Shown: positions 1 to 5,860, counted from the stretch's first letter. The stretch: DNA of 6,077 bases from Verrucomicrobiota bacterium (GCA_003219945.1 QHQV01000447.1:1-6077), one strand, 5' to 3'. Notes: generated by a model from the letters alone, not told the origin. A program made the numbers and translations.

Positions 1-1
1 G

Positions 2-121
2 GTTGCGGCTTGCTTCAACTGGAATCGCGCGAAGTACCGGCGGGGCGTGCTCGGCACGGCTGCTTTGTTCTACCTCTTGCCCGAAATCTCGAGGGTGCGC
101 GATTCTTGTGTGCAAATCTAA
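2..121 (+). CDS. Possible 3' end of an unrecognised gene (partial at left edge)
   Basis: Reading frame 2 is open from the window edge to TAA at 119-121, giving 39 codons. The peptide has a protein-like composition, with a basic stretch (NRAKYRRG) followed by a hydrophobic run (VLGTAALFYLLPEI). It could be the C-terminus of a membrane or cell-surface enzyme gene upstream of the MBOAT remnant on the same strand. I do not recognise the family. The other two plus frames look less natural, being rich in Ser, Arg and Cys. The call rests on composition alone; the stretch is short and the frame could be open by chance. Confidence 0.3.
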   Translation, partial: VAACFNWNRAKYRRGVLGTAALFYLLPEISRVRDSCVQI

Positions 122-237
122 AAGCGCACGCGGATGGATCTTGTTAGATCGCCCCAGACCCTCTAAACATCTGCCTCAGTATGGCTCGCGTAACACGCTC
201 CGCGCTTTCGACAAGGTAATTCGATCGTATTTTCGAC

Positions 238-531
238 ATGCTCTTTAATTCGCTCACTTTCGTCGTTTTCTTTGTAGTCGTACTCACTGCTTACTGGAGC
301 ATTAAATCCTGGCAGGCACGCAAGAATCTTCTCGTCGTAGCCAGCTACATTTTTTACGGCGCCTGGAACCCGCCATTCGCTGCGCTCTTGTTCGGGACCA
401 CCGCGATGGATTTCTGGCTTGGCCGTCGAATGAGCAAGGCCAGAGATCAACATGCAAGACGTCGCTGGCTGGTTGCGAGCGTTTGCATGATTTTAGAGGC
501 GTTTGTGTCAAACGCCTGGTCAATCAAATAA
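238..531 (+). pseudogene. Truncated MBOAT (AlgI-like) O-acyltransferase, N-terminal remnant
   Basis: The product begins with the typical N-terminus of the membrane-bound O-acyltransferase family related to alginate O-acetyltransferase AlgI. The signs are MLFNSLTFVVFF, a first membrane segment at about residues 6-20, the LLVVASYIFYGAWNP signature at about 31-45, and a second hydrophobic stretch with MDFWLGRRM at about 57-65. RRRWLVASVCM (74-84) is where family members normally continue into an NLGLLGFFKY-like segment. Here homology appears to stop near base 490 and 13 unrelated residues lead to a stop at 529-531. Intact members are roughly 450-500 residues with about ten membrane segments and a catalytic His in the C-terminal half. 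All of that is missing, so no acyltransferase activity is expected. ATG 238 fits the family N-terminus; no strong ribosome-binding site precedes it. The inverted repeat at 497-517 starts right after the break. Confidence 0.8.
497..517. repeat. Perfect 9-bp inverted repeat with 3-nt loop
   Basis: The arms AGGCGTTTG (497-505) and CAAACGCCT (509-517) are exact reverse complements around a TGT loop. No T-run follows on either strand, so it is not a standard intrinsic terminator. It lies a few bases after the point where MBOAT homology is lost, inside the aberrant tail of that reading frame. This suggests it arrived with the sequence that replaced the rest of the gene, for example as the end of a small repeat element. 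Attribution to a named element is not possible from one copy. Confidence 0.7.
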
Positions 532-546
532 ATGACGGCCTAATCG

Positions 547-560
547 GCTGTCGCGACAGC
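547..560. repeat. Perfect 14-bp palindrome
   Basis: GCTGTCGCGACAGC reads identically on both strands. It lies between the truncated MBOAT frame and the decayed minus-strand fragment. It may be a dyad protein-binding site or part of a decayed repeat; nothing nearby decides between these. Confidence 0.55.
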
Positions 561-572
561 AAAACCTTCAAG

Positions 573-695
573 TTATTGACTGTCGGCGAGCGTTTGTATT
601 GAAAGCTTTTTTAGTTCAAACCGCGCGTTAACTTCTCGAATTTTCGGAGCTTGTTCCTTAAGACGTGCCTCAAATTCTTGCCGTTGCTCGGCAAT
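573..695 (-). pseudogene. Decayed C-terminal fragment, tail-fibre / autotransporter-like coiled-coil tail
   Basis: The last ~40 codons of a minus-strand frame ending in TAA (573-575) encode a charged helical segment. It contains EQRQEFEARLKEQ, then KIREVNARFEL and a short tail ending in LADSQ. I recall the same pattern at the C-termini of many verrucomicrobial surface or tail-fibre-domain proteins: an EQQ-type coiled coil, then QKVSAQLE and a short polar tail after a chaperone domain. That resemblance is from memory and was not searched. Upstream the same frame becomes Ser/Leu-rich and unconvincing. A different minus frame from about 720 to 886 is open and looks more protein-like (for example SDSRFFGANFEKLKNFW), which suggests a frameshift near 715-725 or an unrelated repeat. 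No start or main domain is present, so this is at best a remnant. Confidence 0.4.
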
Positions 696-723
696 GCTCT
701 CTGGAATTCGTTCTTTGCTGCTG

Positions 724-756
724 GACCAACACGAGCTGCGGAGCAGCAATGTGGTC
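724..756. repeat. Compound stem-loop
   Basis: The outer arms GACCA (724-728) and TGGTC (752-756) pair. CA (730-731) then pairs with TG (750-751), and the inner arms GCTGC (735-739) and GCAGC (743-747) close a GGA loop. Small bulges separate the helices. The long interrupted helix resembles palindromic intergenic repeat units. It has no U-tract and is not adjacent to a gene end. The sequence just to its right, with GGCCCACGGATCACACC on the minus strand, resembles CCACGGATTACAC-type intergenic repeats common in environmental bacteria; that likeness is from memory. Confidence 0.45.
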
Positions 757-933
757 GAGCTGTAAGTCGGTGTGATCCGTGGGCCAGAAATTTTTGAGTT
801 TCTCAAAGTTCGCTCCAAAAAATCTGGAATCTGAAAGTTTTTGTAACTTTGGCTCGAAAATCTCGAAGAGTAATGGAGAGGCAGCCTAGGACTGCTTCCT
901 TTCGATCGTGGATAGATGGTGTGAAGCGGACAA

Positions 934-960
934 GGGGCCGCGGTGAGAGGCCGCGGCCCC
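934..960. terminator. Strong GC hairpin, possible terminator downstream of glgP
   Basis: GGGGCCGCGG (934-943) and CCGCGGCCCC (951-960) form a perfect 10-bp GC-only stem around a 7-nt loop (TGAGAGG). It lies about 225 nt past the glgP stop on the minus strand. No run of T follows on either strand (minus strand continues TTGTCC), so a classical intrinsic terminator is not shown. It could still pause polymerase or protect a 3' end, or be a repeat unit. Confidence 0.4.
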
Positions 961-1163
961 GACACCGCTATGCCAAAGCCTATCTGGAATCAGCACTGAA
1001 GTTTTGGCAGTTGCTGCCAGCGTAAGTCTCATTGTGCAAAGAAGTTTCGGCAACCTGCCGGAAAGGGCGGCTTCGCGAGGGCGTATCCCTTCTGTCGCAG
1101 GCCGGCAGCGTGAGGTCCCCAGAAAGGCTCGCCAGGGCGAGGGCACCGTCGCCAGCACACGAG

Positions 1164-1180
1164 CCGCGTGCGCTCCGCGG
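1164..1180 (-). terminator. Small GC hairpin just after the glgP stop
   Basis: On the minus strand CCGCG and CGCGG arms pair around a 7-nt loop, beginning five bases past the TAG stop of the phosphorylase. The 5-bp stem lacks a following U-tract. Its position fits a transcript end or a 3'-stabilising hairpin, but the structure alone is weak evidence. Confidence 0.25.
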
Positions 1181-1185
1181 AAAGA

Positions 1186-2181
1186 CTACGACCAGGTAAT
1201 CAGGCGCAGTTCGTGTGCCTGCATCAGGCATGGGTGGGTGGGCACGACGCGAACACTAAAGCCATAGGTGCCGCTTTCAGTTGCCGGAACGCTGCCTTGG
1301 TAAATGTAATTGCCGTTGCCGTCAGCTTGGCTGCTTTGATTCAGCACCGTCGCGGTGGGATTACGAAGGTCGCCGTTGTCCACTTCGCCGTGATAGGCTT
1401 CCACCCGAACATGTTGCGGATCGAGAGCGCCCAGATGCACACGCGCGCTGATCTGCAAGAATTCGCCGACCGAAATGCTTTGCCGATCCTTATTGATTAC
1501 CTGCACGTCAGACACCTGAACTTGGGGCCAGTCCGTGCGCGTCTGCGTTTTCCATTGGCTCAGGTGCTTCGCTGCGCCGCAGCCGTCACGAGAAAAATTT
1601 TCGTACGCCTGGGCGGCGGGAATATAAAGTTGCTCCGTGTATTCCTTCACCATCCGCTGCGTGTTGAACAAAGGCGTGACGCTGCGAATTGATTCGCGCA
1701 TCAATTGCAGCCAAGCGAGGGGAAGTTTGCCGTCGGGTTTCGCGTAATAAAGCGGAACGATCTGGTTCTCGAGCAACTGATAGAGGCTACTCGCGTCCAC
1801 TTCGTTTTGAAATTCGGTCGTGCCATCATCGATCTCGGCGCCAATCGCCCAACCGTTGCTGCCGTTGAAGCCTTCGCGCCACCAGCCATCGAGCACGCTG
1901 AGATTAATCCCGCCGTTCGGCGCCGCTTTCATTCCGCTGGTGCCGCTTGCTTCCAACGGACGCAGCGGATGGTTCAGCCAAAGATCGACTCCCTGCATGA
2001 GGCGACGCGCGATGTAGCTGTCGTAGTCCTCCACAAAAACGATGCGAGTTTCCAGACCTGGTTCGCGGCTGAATTTATAAACTTCCTGAATCAGCGCTTT
2101 ACCTGCTTCATCGCGAGGATGCGCTTTGCCTGCAAAGATGAATTGTACCGGGCGCGTCGCATCGTTCACCAAGCGTTTCAA
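1186..2181 (-). CDS. glgP: Alpha-glucan phosphorylase, C-terminal part (gene broken by a deletion/frameshift)
   Basis: This is the C-terminal ~330 residues of a glycogen/alpha-glucan phosphorylase, which uses PLP and phosphate to release glucose-1-phosphate from alpha-1,4-glucans in the cytoplasm. Visible are FIFAGKAHPRDEAGK (about 14-28), RIVFVEDYDSYIARRLMQG (46-64), and the PLP-site motif EASGTSGMK at 77-85, whose Lys (residue 85) is the expected Schiff-base lysine. GGINLSVLDGWW (90-101) and NGWAIG follow. The last ~120 residues form a beta-rich tail ending LRLITWS. Family homology continues upstream of the TTG counted as the start: DKER at 2193-2182 is in frame and fits the canonical sequence. 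The TTG is therefore probably not a native start but an internal leucine codon made to look like one by the upstream frame break. It overlaps the TGA of the N-terminal part (TTGA). Alone, this fragment lacks the N-terminal domain and cannot be a phosphorylase. Confidence 0.9.
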   Translation of the reverse strand: MKRLVNDATRPVQFIFAGKAHPRDEAGKALIQEVYKFSREPGLETRIVFVEDYDSYIARRLMQGVDLWLNHPLRPLEASGTSGMKAAPNGGINLSVLDGWWREGFNGSNGWAIGAEIDDGTTEFQNEVDASSLYQLLENQIVPLYYAKPDGKLPLAWLQLMRESIRSVTPLFNTQRMVKEYTEQLYIPAAQAYENFSRDGCGAAKHLSQWKTQTRTDWPQVQVSDVQVINKDRQSISVGEFLQISARVHLGALDPQHVRVEAYHGEVDNGDLRNPTATVLNQSSQADGNGNYIYQGSVPATESGTYGFSVRVVPTHPCLMQAHELRLITWS

Positions 2182-3680
2182 TCGTTCCTTGTCGCTAACG
2201 GATCAAGAATGCGATTGACTCTGCGAATTGACTCCGGCGATTCGCCCAGCCGTTCTCGGCGCTGTCGTTCGCGGTCACGCACAAAATCAATGAGGCGGCG
2301 TTTGAGTTGTTGATGCGTCTCCCACAATTGGGCGTCGGGAATGTCGATTACGCCGCGCCAAAAATCAGCTTCAGTCAGGTGCTCCTCCCAATCGCCGAGA
2401 TGCTTGCGATAAACTGCCGCAAATTCAGGCGCCATCCACGTTTTCGTATGCACGCCATTCGTGATACTGGTGATGGGCACCTCATGCATCGGAACGCCCG
2501 ACCACACATCTTTCCAGAGCGAACGGCTCACTTCACCGTGCAATTTACTGACGCCATTGGCGTGGCGGCTGAGGCGCAGTGCAAGGATGGTCATACTGAA
2601 CGGCTCGTCGGGATTGAGGCGTGTGTGCCCAAATGAGAACAGTTCGTCGAATGGTATGTTGAGTTCCTCTGCGAATTTCCCGAAATATTTTTGCATCATC
2701 TCCCGCGAGAAGGAGTCGTTGCCGGCCGGAACCGGAGTATGCGTGCTAAAAACATTGGCCGCTGCCACAACTTGCAGCGCCGAATAAAAATCGAGCTTCT
2801 TCTCGACTACGTTCAGACGGATCCGCTCCAGCGCGAGGAACGCCGAGTGTCCTTCGTTCATGTGAAACACGTCCGGCTGGATTCCGAGCGCGGTGAGAGC
2901 TTTCACCCCGCCGATCCCGAGCATGATTTCCTGGCGCATGCGCATCTCGAGGTCGCCGCCATAAAGTTCTGCGGTGATGCGTCGGTCCTCGACGCTGTTC
3001 TCAGGAATGTCGGTGTCGAGGAGATAGACGTTCACGCGCCCGACGCGCAATTCCCAAACTCTAGCGAAAACTTGCCGGTCCAAAATCGGAACCGAAATGA
3101 GAAGCTTCATTTCGCCCCGGCGAGCTTCGCGGATCGGCAGATGATAAAAATTTTGGTTCAGATTAATCGCCGCCTGAACTCCGTCCTTATCGATCTGTTG
3201 CCTGAAATAGCCGTGGCGATAGAGGAGACCAATCGCAACAAAGTTCAGGTCAAGATCGCTCGCTGATTTGCAGTGGTCGCCAGCCAGAATGCCGAGACCG
3301 CCAGAGTAATTTGGAATTGATTCGTGAAAACCGAACTCGGCAGAAAAGTAGGCGATCGGATTCTTGATCGCGGCACCGGGTCCCGTCTTCCCGTACGTCT
3401 CCCGGCGTCCGAGATATTTCTCGAAGTCCTGGAAAACCTGTTTGAGCTCCCGCAAAAAATTCTTGTCCTGTGCAAGCTCTTCAAGGCGGGATTGCCGCGA
3501 AAGCTGCAGCATGCGCACCGGATTATGATTCGTCTGGTCCCAAAGATCGGGGTCGAGCTCCCGGAATAATCGGCGGGCGGTCGGTTCCCATGTCCACCAG
3601 AGATTGAAACTTAGCTCCCGTAGCGCCTCGAGTGTCGCCGGTAGGATCGGCGTCACGTTGTAAGTTTGAAAAGTCGGCAT
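2178..3680 (-). CDS. glgP: Alpha-glucan phosphorylase, N-terminal part (DUF3417 plus N-domain; frame broken at its end)
   Basis: This is the N-terminal 494 true residues of a TIGR02094-type alpha-glucan phosphorylase. A DUF3417-like region covers about 1-110 (LSFNLWWTWEPTARRLF at 23-39). The phosphorylase N-domain follows with YFSAEFGFHESIPNYSGGLG (111-130), LAGDHCKSASDL (132-143), FHMNEGHSAFLALERIR (272-288), FSTHTPVPAGND (311-322) and ITSITNGVHTKTWMAPE (403-419). After RRVNRILDP (486-494) an intact protein continues with roughly DxLTIGFARRFATYKR and on to the DKERLKRL segment. Here LATRND and a TGA follow instead. Total gene span plus 61 missing bases would be 2556 nt, or 851 residues, matching the family's usual size. 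ATG 3680 fits the family start (MPTFQTYNVTP); no good ribosome-binding site is visible. The upstream rhomboid gene ends 166 bases away on the same strand. Confidence 0.93.
   Translation of the reverse strand: MPTFQTYNVTPILPATLEALRELSFNLWWTWEPTARRLFRELDPDLWDQTNHNPVRMLQLSRQSRLEELAQDKNFLRELKQVFQDFEKYLGRRETYGKTGPGAAIKNPIAYFSAEFGFHESIPNYSGGLGILAGDHCKSASDLDLNFVAIGLLYRHGYFRQQIDKDGVQAAINLNQNFYHLPIREARRGEMKLLISVPILDRQVFARVWELRVGRVNVYLLDTDIPENSVEDRRITAELYGGDLEMRMRQEIMLGIGGVKALTALGIQPDVFHMNEGHSAFLALERIRLNVVEKKLDFYSALQVVAAANVFSTHTPVPAGNDSFSREMMQKYFGKFAEELNIPFDELFSFGHTRLNPDEPFSMTILALRLSRHANGVSKLHGEVSRSLWKDVWSGVPMHEVPITSITNGVHTKTWMAPEFAAVYRKHLGDWEEHLTEADFWRGVIDIPDAQLWETHQQLKRRLIDFVRDRERQRRERLGESPESIRRVNRILDPLATRND
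2194..2198 (-). other. Deletion/frameshift junction inside glgP
   Basis: Between GAT CCG (Asp-Pro of RILDP) and GAC AAG (Asp-Lys of DKERLKRL) only the five bases TTAGC remain. Family members have about 22 residues (66 nt) here, including GFARRFATYKR. The net loss of about 61 nt is not a multiple of three and shifts the frame, producing the immediate TGA at 2180-2178. The length of the missing piece is inferred from remembered homologues, not aligned. A true deletion and an assembly error look the same at this level. Confidence 0.8.
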
Positions 3681-3846
3681 GTGTTTCTAGCAAGTTCTGT
3701 AGCCGGAGGCGATGACGCTGGCTGCGAGGAAGCAGATTCGATGAATTACCATTCGAATATCCCGGCGAACAGAGCCGCAGTTAATCAAGAAAAGCTCATC
3801 CGGCAAGTGGCAGGTCATCCCCGGCACGATTTTGGAGTAGGGACAA

Positions 3847-4881
3847 CTAGTAACTTCTGCCTGGGTCAACGCCCCCGGCTACAGGTCGCGGCGCAAGGAT
3901 TAGTCCAAGGAAAAATCCCGCGACTAATCCGCACATGTGCGCGGCCATGCTGACCTGGGGCGTGGAAAGATCGAATGCGATCTGAATCACGACGATCAGA
4001 CCGATGTTTGCGAGCCGCTGTTTCGCGAATGGCGTATGATGATGTCGCAGTAAAAATCCAGCCCATGCGCCGACAACGCCCATAATGCAGCCTGAAGCGC
4101 CTATGACTTCAGCGACCCGAACGAGGCCGAGCTCGTTTAAAGCAACCACCCCTGCGCTGGAGGCGAGCCCGGAAATTAGATAGCACGCGAAAAATCGCAT
4201 CGTGCCGATGGAGCGCTCGAGCGGCGGACCGAGAAAGTAAAGAGCGAAAAGGTTGAACGCGAGGTGCAAAAAACCGCCATGTAGAAAAAGCGCAGTGAAC
4301 AGACGCCAGTATTCACCTTCCGAAACAACCGCGTGCGGTTCGAGCGCTCCAATCCGATGCAGAACTCTTGGATCGTTCCAGTCTCCAACAGAAATCTCGA
4401 ACAGGAAAACAAGCACGTTGGCCAGAATTAACACGAGCACGGCCGGTGCGCTTCGAAGCTGACTGCGCCGACTGCCATAGTCGATATCGCGATTGTCGGG
4501 AACGGAACTGAATGCACGCGGATGTGCAGCGTTAGATTTCAAACGGCGAAATAACCGGACTTGCTCGCGCAGTTCGGCGGTGGGGTGCAAAATCTGTAGA
4601 GCCGCACCAAGTTTCCCGGCCGATTTGTACTGTCCATGCGCGGCCAGTTCTGTTATTTTTCGCAATGCAATCGCCGGCAGAAACAGCAGAAGGAACCATG
4701 CCGTGCCGCCGATATACCCGCTGGCCTTAGGCCAGAGAAGCCACGCGCAGCCGGTGACCGCCAGCACAACAAGCGCGGCGAGGCGCCAGCCGTGATAGGG
4801 CGCGCTGGGGCGCCACGCGCGAGCCAAAACGAGCAGCGGTGAAACGATCGCGAGGAAAAGAAAGATGTGATTGAGATTCAA
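3847..4881 (-). CDS. Rhomboid family intramembrane serine protease with N-terminal membrane extension
   Basis: The product is a multipass inner-membrane protease of 344 residues that would cleave transmembrane substrates within the bilayer. The rhomboid core occupies about residues 146-330. The segment HGGFLHLAFN holds H201, H206 and N210, the usual H-x(n)-H-N oxyanion-side motif. GASG (261-264) holds the nucleophile S263, and AAHMCGLVAGFFLG holds the partner H315, giving the Ser-His dyad. YWRLFTALFLHGG (191-203) is also typical. Ahead of the core are about three hydrophobic segments (3-20, 34-50, 60-75) and a charged helical linker (76-145), unlike the minimal six-helix form. The only start before the first membrane segment is TTG 4881; an in-frame stop lies at 4914-4912 and no ATG occurs until residue 228. 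No Shine-Dalgarno is evident. The physiological substrate cannot be told from context. Confidence 0.92.
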   Translation of the reverse strand: MNLNHIFLFLAIVSPLLVLARAWRPSAPYHGWRLAALVVLAVTGCAWLLWPKASGYIGGTAWFLLLFLPAIALRKITELAAHGQYKSAGKLGAALQILHPTAELREQVRLFRRLKSNAAHPRAFSSVPDNRDIDYGSRRSQLRSAPAVLVLILANVLVFLFEISVGDWNDPRVLHRIGALEPHAVVSEGEYWRLFTALFLHGGFLHLAFNLFALYFLGPPLERSIGTMRFFACYLISGLASSAGVVALNELGLVRVAEVIGASGCIMGVVGAWAGFLLRHHHTPFAKQRLANIGLIVVIQIAFDLSTPQVSMAAHMCGLVAGFFLGLILAPRPVAGGVDPGRSY

Positions 4882-4902
4882 ACGGGAACTAAAAATTAAG
4901 CG

Positions 4903-4933
4903 ATTAAATTGTTACGACGAATTGACGCTTCAA
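4903..4933 (-). promoter_or_regulatory. Candidate promoter for the rhomboid gene
   Basis: On the minus strand TTGAAG (4933-4928) and TTTAAT (4908-4903, five of six to TATAAT) are separated by 19 bases. That is longer than the ideal 17. Transcription would begin about 15 bases before the TTG start. It overlaps the opposing promoter of the DsbA-like gene, so the two could compete. The assignment is weak. Confidence 0.28.
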
Positions 4934-4950
4934 CCTTGTGACGTTTTAAC
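4922..4950 (+). promoter_or_regulatory. Candidate sigma-70-like promoter for the DsbA-like gene
   Basis: TTGACG (4922-4927, five of six to the -35 consensus) and TTTAAC (4945-4950, four of six to the -10) have the optimal 17-base spacing. The transcript would start near 4957, giving a ~27-nt AT-rich leader before ATG 4984. The -10 hexamer lies inside the second of three 16-base direct repeats. Confidence 0.45.
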
Positions 4951-4975
4951 TTTGTATCTCTTTAACCTTTGTAAC
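4928..4975 (+). repeat. Three imperfect 16-base direct repeats in the divergent promoter region
   Basis: Units begin at 4928 (CTTCAACCTTGTGACG), 4944 (TTTTAACTTTGTATCT) and 4960 (CTTTAACCTTTGTAAC). Units 1 and 3 agree closely if one T is inserted. The consensus is about YTTTAACCTTTGTAAC. They fill most of the gap between the divergent rhomboid and DsbA-like genes, overlapping the candidate promoter elements of both. Regular tandem spacing could reflect a multimeric regulator site, or slippage in AT-rich DNA. Confidence 0.5.
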
Positions 4976-4983
4976 ATTCGATT

Positions 4984-5643
4984 ATGACACTCACTGTCAC
5001 TGACTATCTCGATGTGATATCAAGTTGGTGTTTCTGGTCCGAGCCGACATGGGCAGAATTGAAAAGGCGCTATGACGGGCGGATTCAATTTCAGTGGAAA
5101 ATTGCGCTGATGGATCCCACTGGTCTGCCAACTTCACGCGAGCAGGAGCAATGGTTCTATCGACGCAGCGGAATGATGATGCGTTCGCCATTCATGCTCA
5201 ACACCGACTGGTACGATGCAAGTCTTCCAGAGTGGCTCGCGCCAAATTGCGTCGCCGAAGCGGCAAAGGATTTTGGTTTAACTGACGATCGTGTCCGGCT
5301 GGCACTTGCTCGCGCCGCGCTGCGCGAAGGAAAAAATATCGCTGACTGGCATATCGTGGCTGAAACCGGCGCAGAAGCTGCCGGCATCAAGGTCGACAAA
5401 TTGCTCGACCGCGCGAAATCACCTGCTATCGAAAAGCGTATTCGGGCATCGACTGCCGAATTTCGTGCATTACAGATCACGCAACGACCCGCGTTCGTGA
5501 TTGATAGTGAGATCGGGGATCGCGCCATTTTTTCTGGAGTGGTAAAACTCGAGCCATTGGCAGCCACTTTGGATTCCATGCTAGACGATGCGGCTGCGTA
5601 TGCCGCGCACAAGGCGCACTTTGGCGACCCGCCAGCAAAATGA
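4984..5643 (+). CDS. DsbA / FrnE-like thioredoxin-fold protein with CxxS site
   Basis: This 219-residue protein matches the DsbA-family (FrnE / 2-hydroxychromene-2-carboxylate isomerase-like) thioredoxin fold. The first strand leads into SSWCFWSEPTWAEL (13-26), where the active-site position is C16-F-W-S19 rather than CxxC. A helical insertion spans about 50-160 (for example CVAEAAKDFGLTDDRVRLAL). ITQRPAFVID (165-174) carries the cis-proline candidate P169, followed by GVVKLEPL and a C-terminal helix. The only other cysteine is C89. No signal peptide is seen, so it is probably cytoplasmic. With one catalytic Cys it may act as a monothiol or glutathione-dependent isomerase/transferase rather than a disulphide oxidase; that is inference. 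ATG 4984 is the first start and fits the fold; no Shine-Dalgarno is visible. It is divergent from the rhomboid gene and 234 bases upstream of infC. Confidence 0.8.
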   Translation: MTLTVTDYLDVISSWCFWSEPTWAELKRRYDGRIQFQWKIALMDPTGLPTSREQEQWFYRRSGMMMRSPFMLNTDWYDASLPEWLAPNCVAEAAKDFGLTDDRVRLALARAALREGKNIADWHIVAETGAEAAGIKVDKLLDRAKSPAIEKRIRASTAEFRALQITQRPAFVIDSEIGDRAIFSGVVKLEPLAATLDSMLDDAAAYAAHKAHFGDPPAK

Positions 5644-5800
5644 TTTACGGGAGATCGAAACCTAATCGTCACCAGATTGATCTTGCCAGCGCGAAATTGT
5701 TGCCTACAACTTCTCTTCGGCTTGCGAACTTTAATGCGAGCACTTCGTTGCGGTGAATCGCAGCCGTGGCGAAGAAAGGGTGCTGTGGCGTTTGTGAATG
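5644..5800 (+). other. Intergenic region between the DsbA-like gene and the infC promoter
   Basis: No coding frame, RNA gene or clear terminator is recognised here. A minus-strand frame across it continues antisense into the DsbA-like gene and has a Ser/Ala/Arg-rich shadow composition. The base pattern gives no repeat of note. Confidence 0.5.
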
Positions 5801-5829
5801 CTGACGCCTGAAATTGCGATAAATATAAC
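5801..5829 (+). promoter_or_regulatory. Candidate promoter for infC
   Basis: CTGACG (5801-5806) and TATAAC (5824-5829, five of six to the -10 consensus) are separated by exactly 17 bases. Transcription would start around 5836, leaving a ~42-nt leader. This is the best-formed promoter in the window and suggests infC has its own start site independent of the DsbA-like gene. Confidence 0.55.
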
Positions 5830-5859
5830 ACGGCGGCGCGGTGCACTCCCGTTCGCCGT
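5830..5859 (+). promoter_or_regulatory. Leader hairpin upstream of the infC ribosome-binding site
   Basis: ACGGCG (5830-5835) can pair with CGCCGT (5854-5859) around an 18-base loop, ending two bases before the GAGGAG Shine-Dalgarno. If transcription starts near 5836 most of the left arm would be absent from the mRNA, so a role depends on the true start site. Confidence 0.25.
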
Positions 5860-5860
5860 T

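Larger units (their letters stand above)
532..1185. other. 654-base stretch without an intact gene; repeat-rich, decayed sequence
   Basis: No convincing full-length gene is present on either strand. The longer open frames here have Ser/Arg/Pro-rich, non-protein-like compositions. The stretch holds a 14-bp palindrome (547-560), a decayed minus-strand C-terminal coding fragment (573-695), a compound stem-loop (724-756), a 10-bp GC stem (934-960), a short palindrome CTCGCC-AG-GGCGAG (1128-1141) and a CCGCG/CGCGG stem just past the phosphorylase stop (1164-1180). It separates the convergent ends of the truncated MBOAT gene (+) and the phosphorylase (-). The picture is of an accumulated remnant region rather than a functional locus. 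Confidence 0.6.

Noticed and set aside
3..248. 81-codon plus-strand open frame at the left edge
   Set aside because: Ser/Arg/Cys-rich and overlaps the MBOAT start. Frame 2 (2-121) looks more protein-like.
497..580. Possible integron attC site
   Set aside because: Palindromic arms exist, but no convincing RYYYAAC/GTTRRRY core pair at the right spacing and no integrase nearby.
886..1231. Short minus-strand open frames downstream of glgP
   Set aside because: Low-complexity Arg/Ser/Pro compositions; they overlap the end of glgP or hairpins. The sequence may be repeat-derived, but no gene is supported.
1168..3266. Long plus-strand open frames opposite glgP (up to ~200 codons)
   Set aside because: They lie antisense to clearly conserved phosphorylase sequence and have no family features. 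Shadow frames of a GC-rich gene.
3687..3869. 60-codon minus-strand frame between rhomboid and glgP
   Set aside because: Overlaps the rhomboid 3' end and shows no recognisable feature; probably the glgP leader region.
4928..4975. CRISPR-like array
   Set aside because: The repeats are short, contiguous and have no spacers or cas genes.
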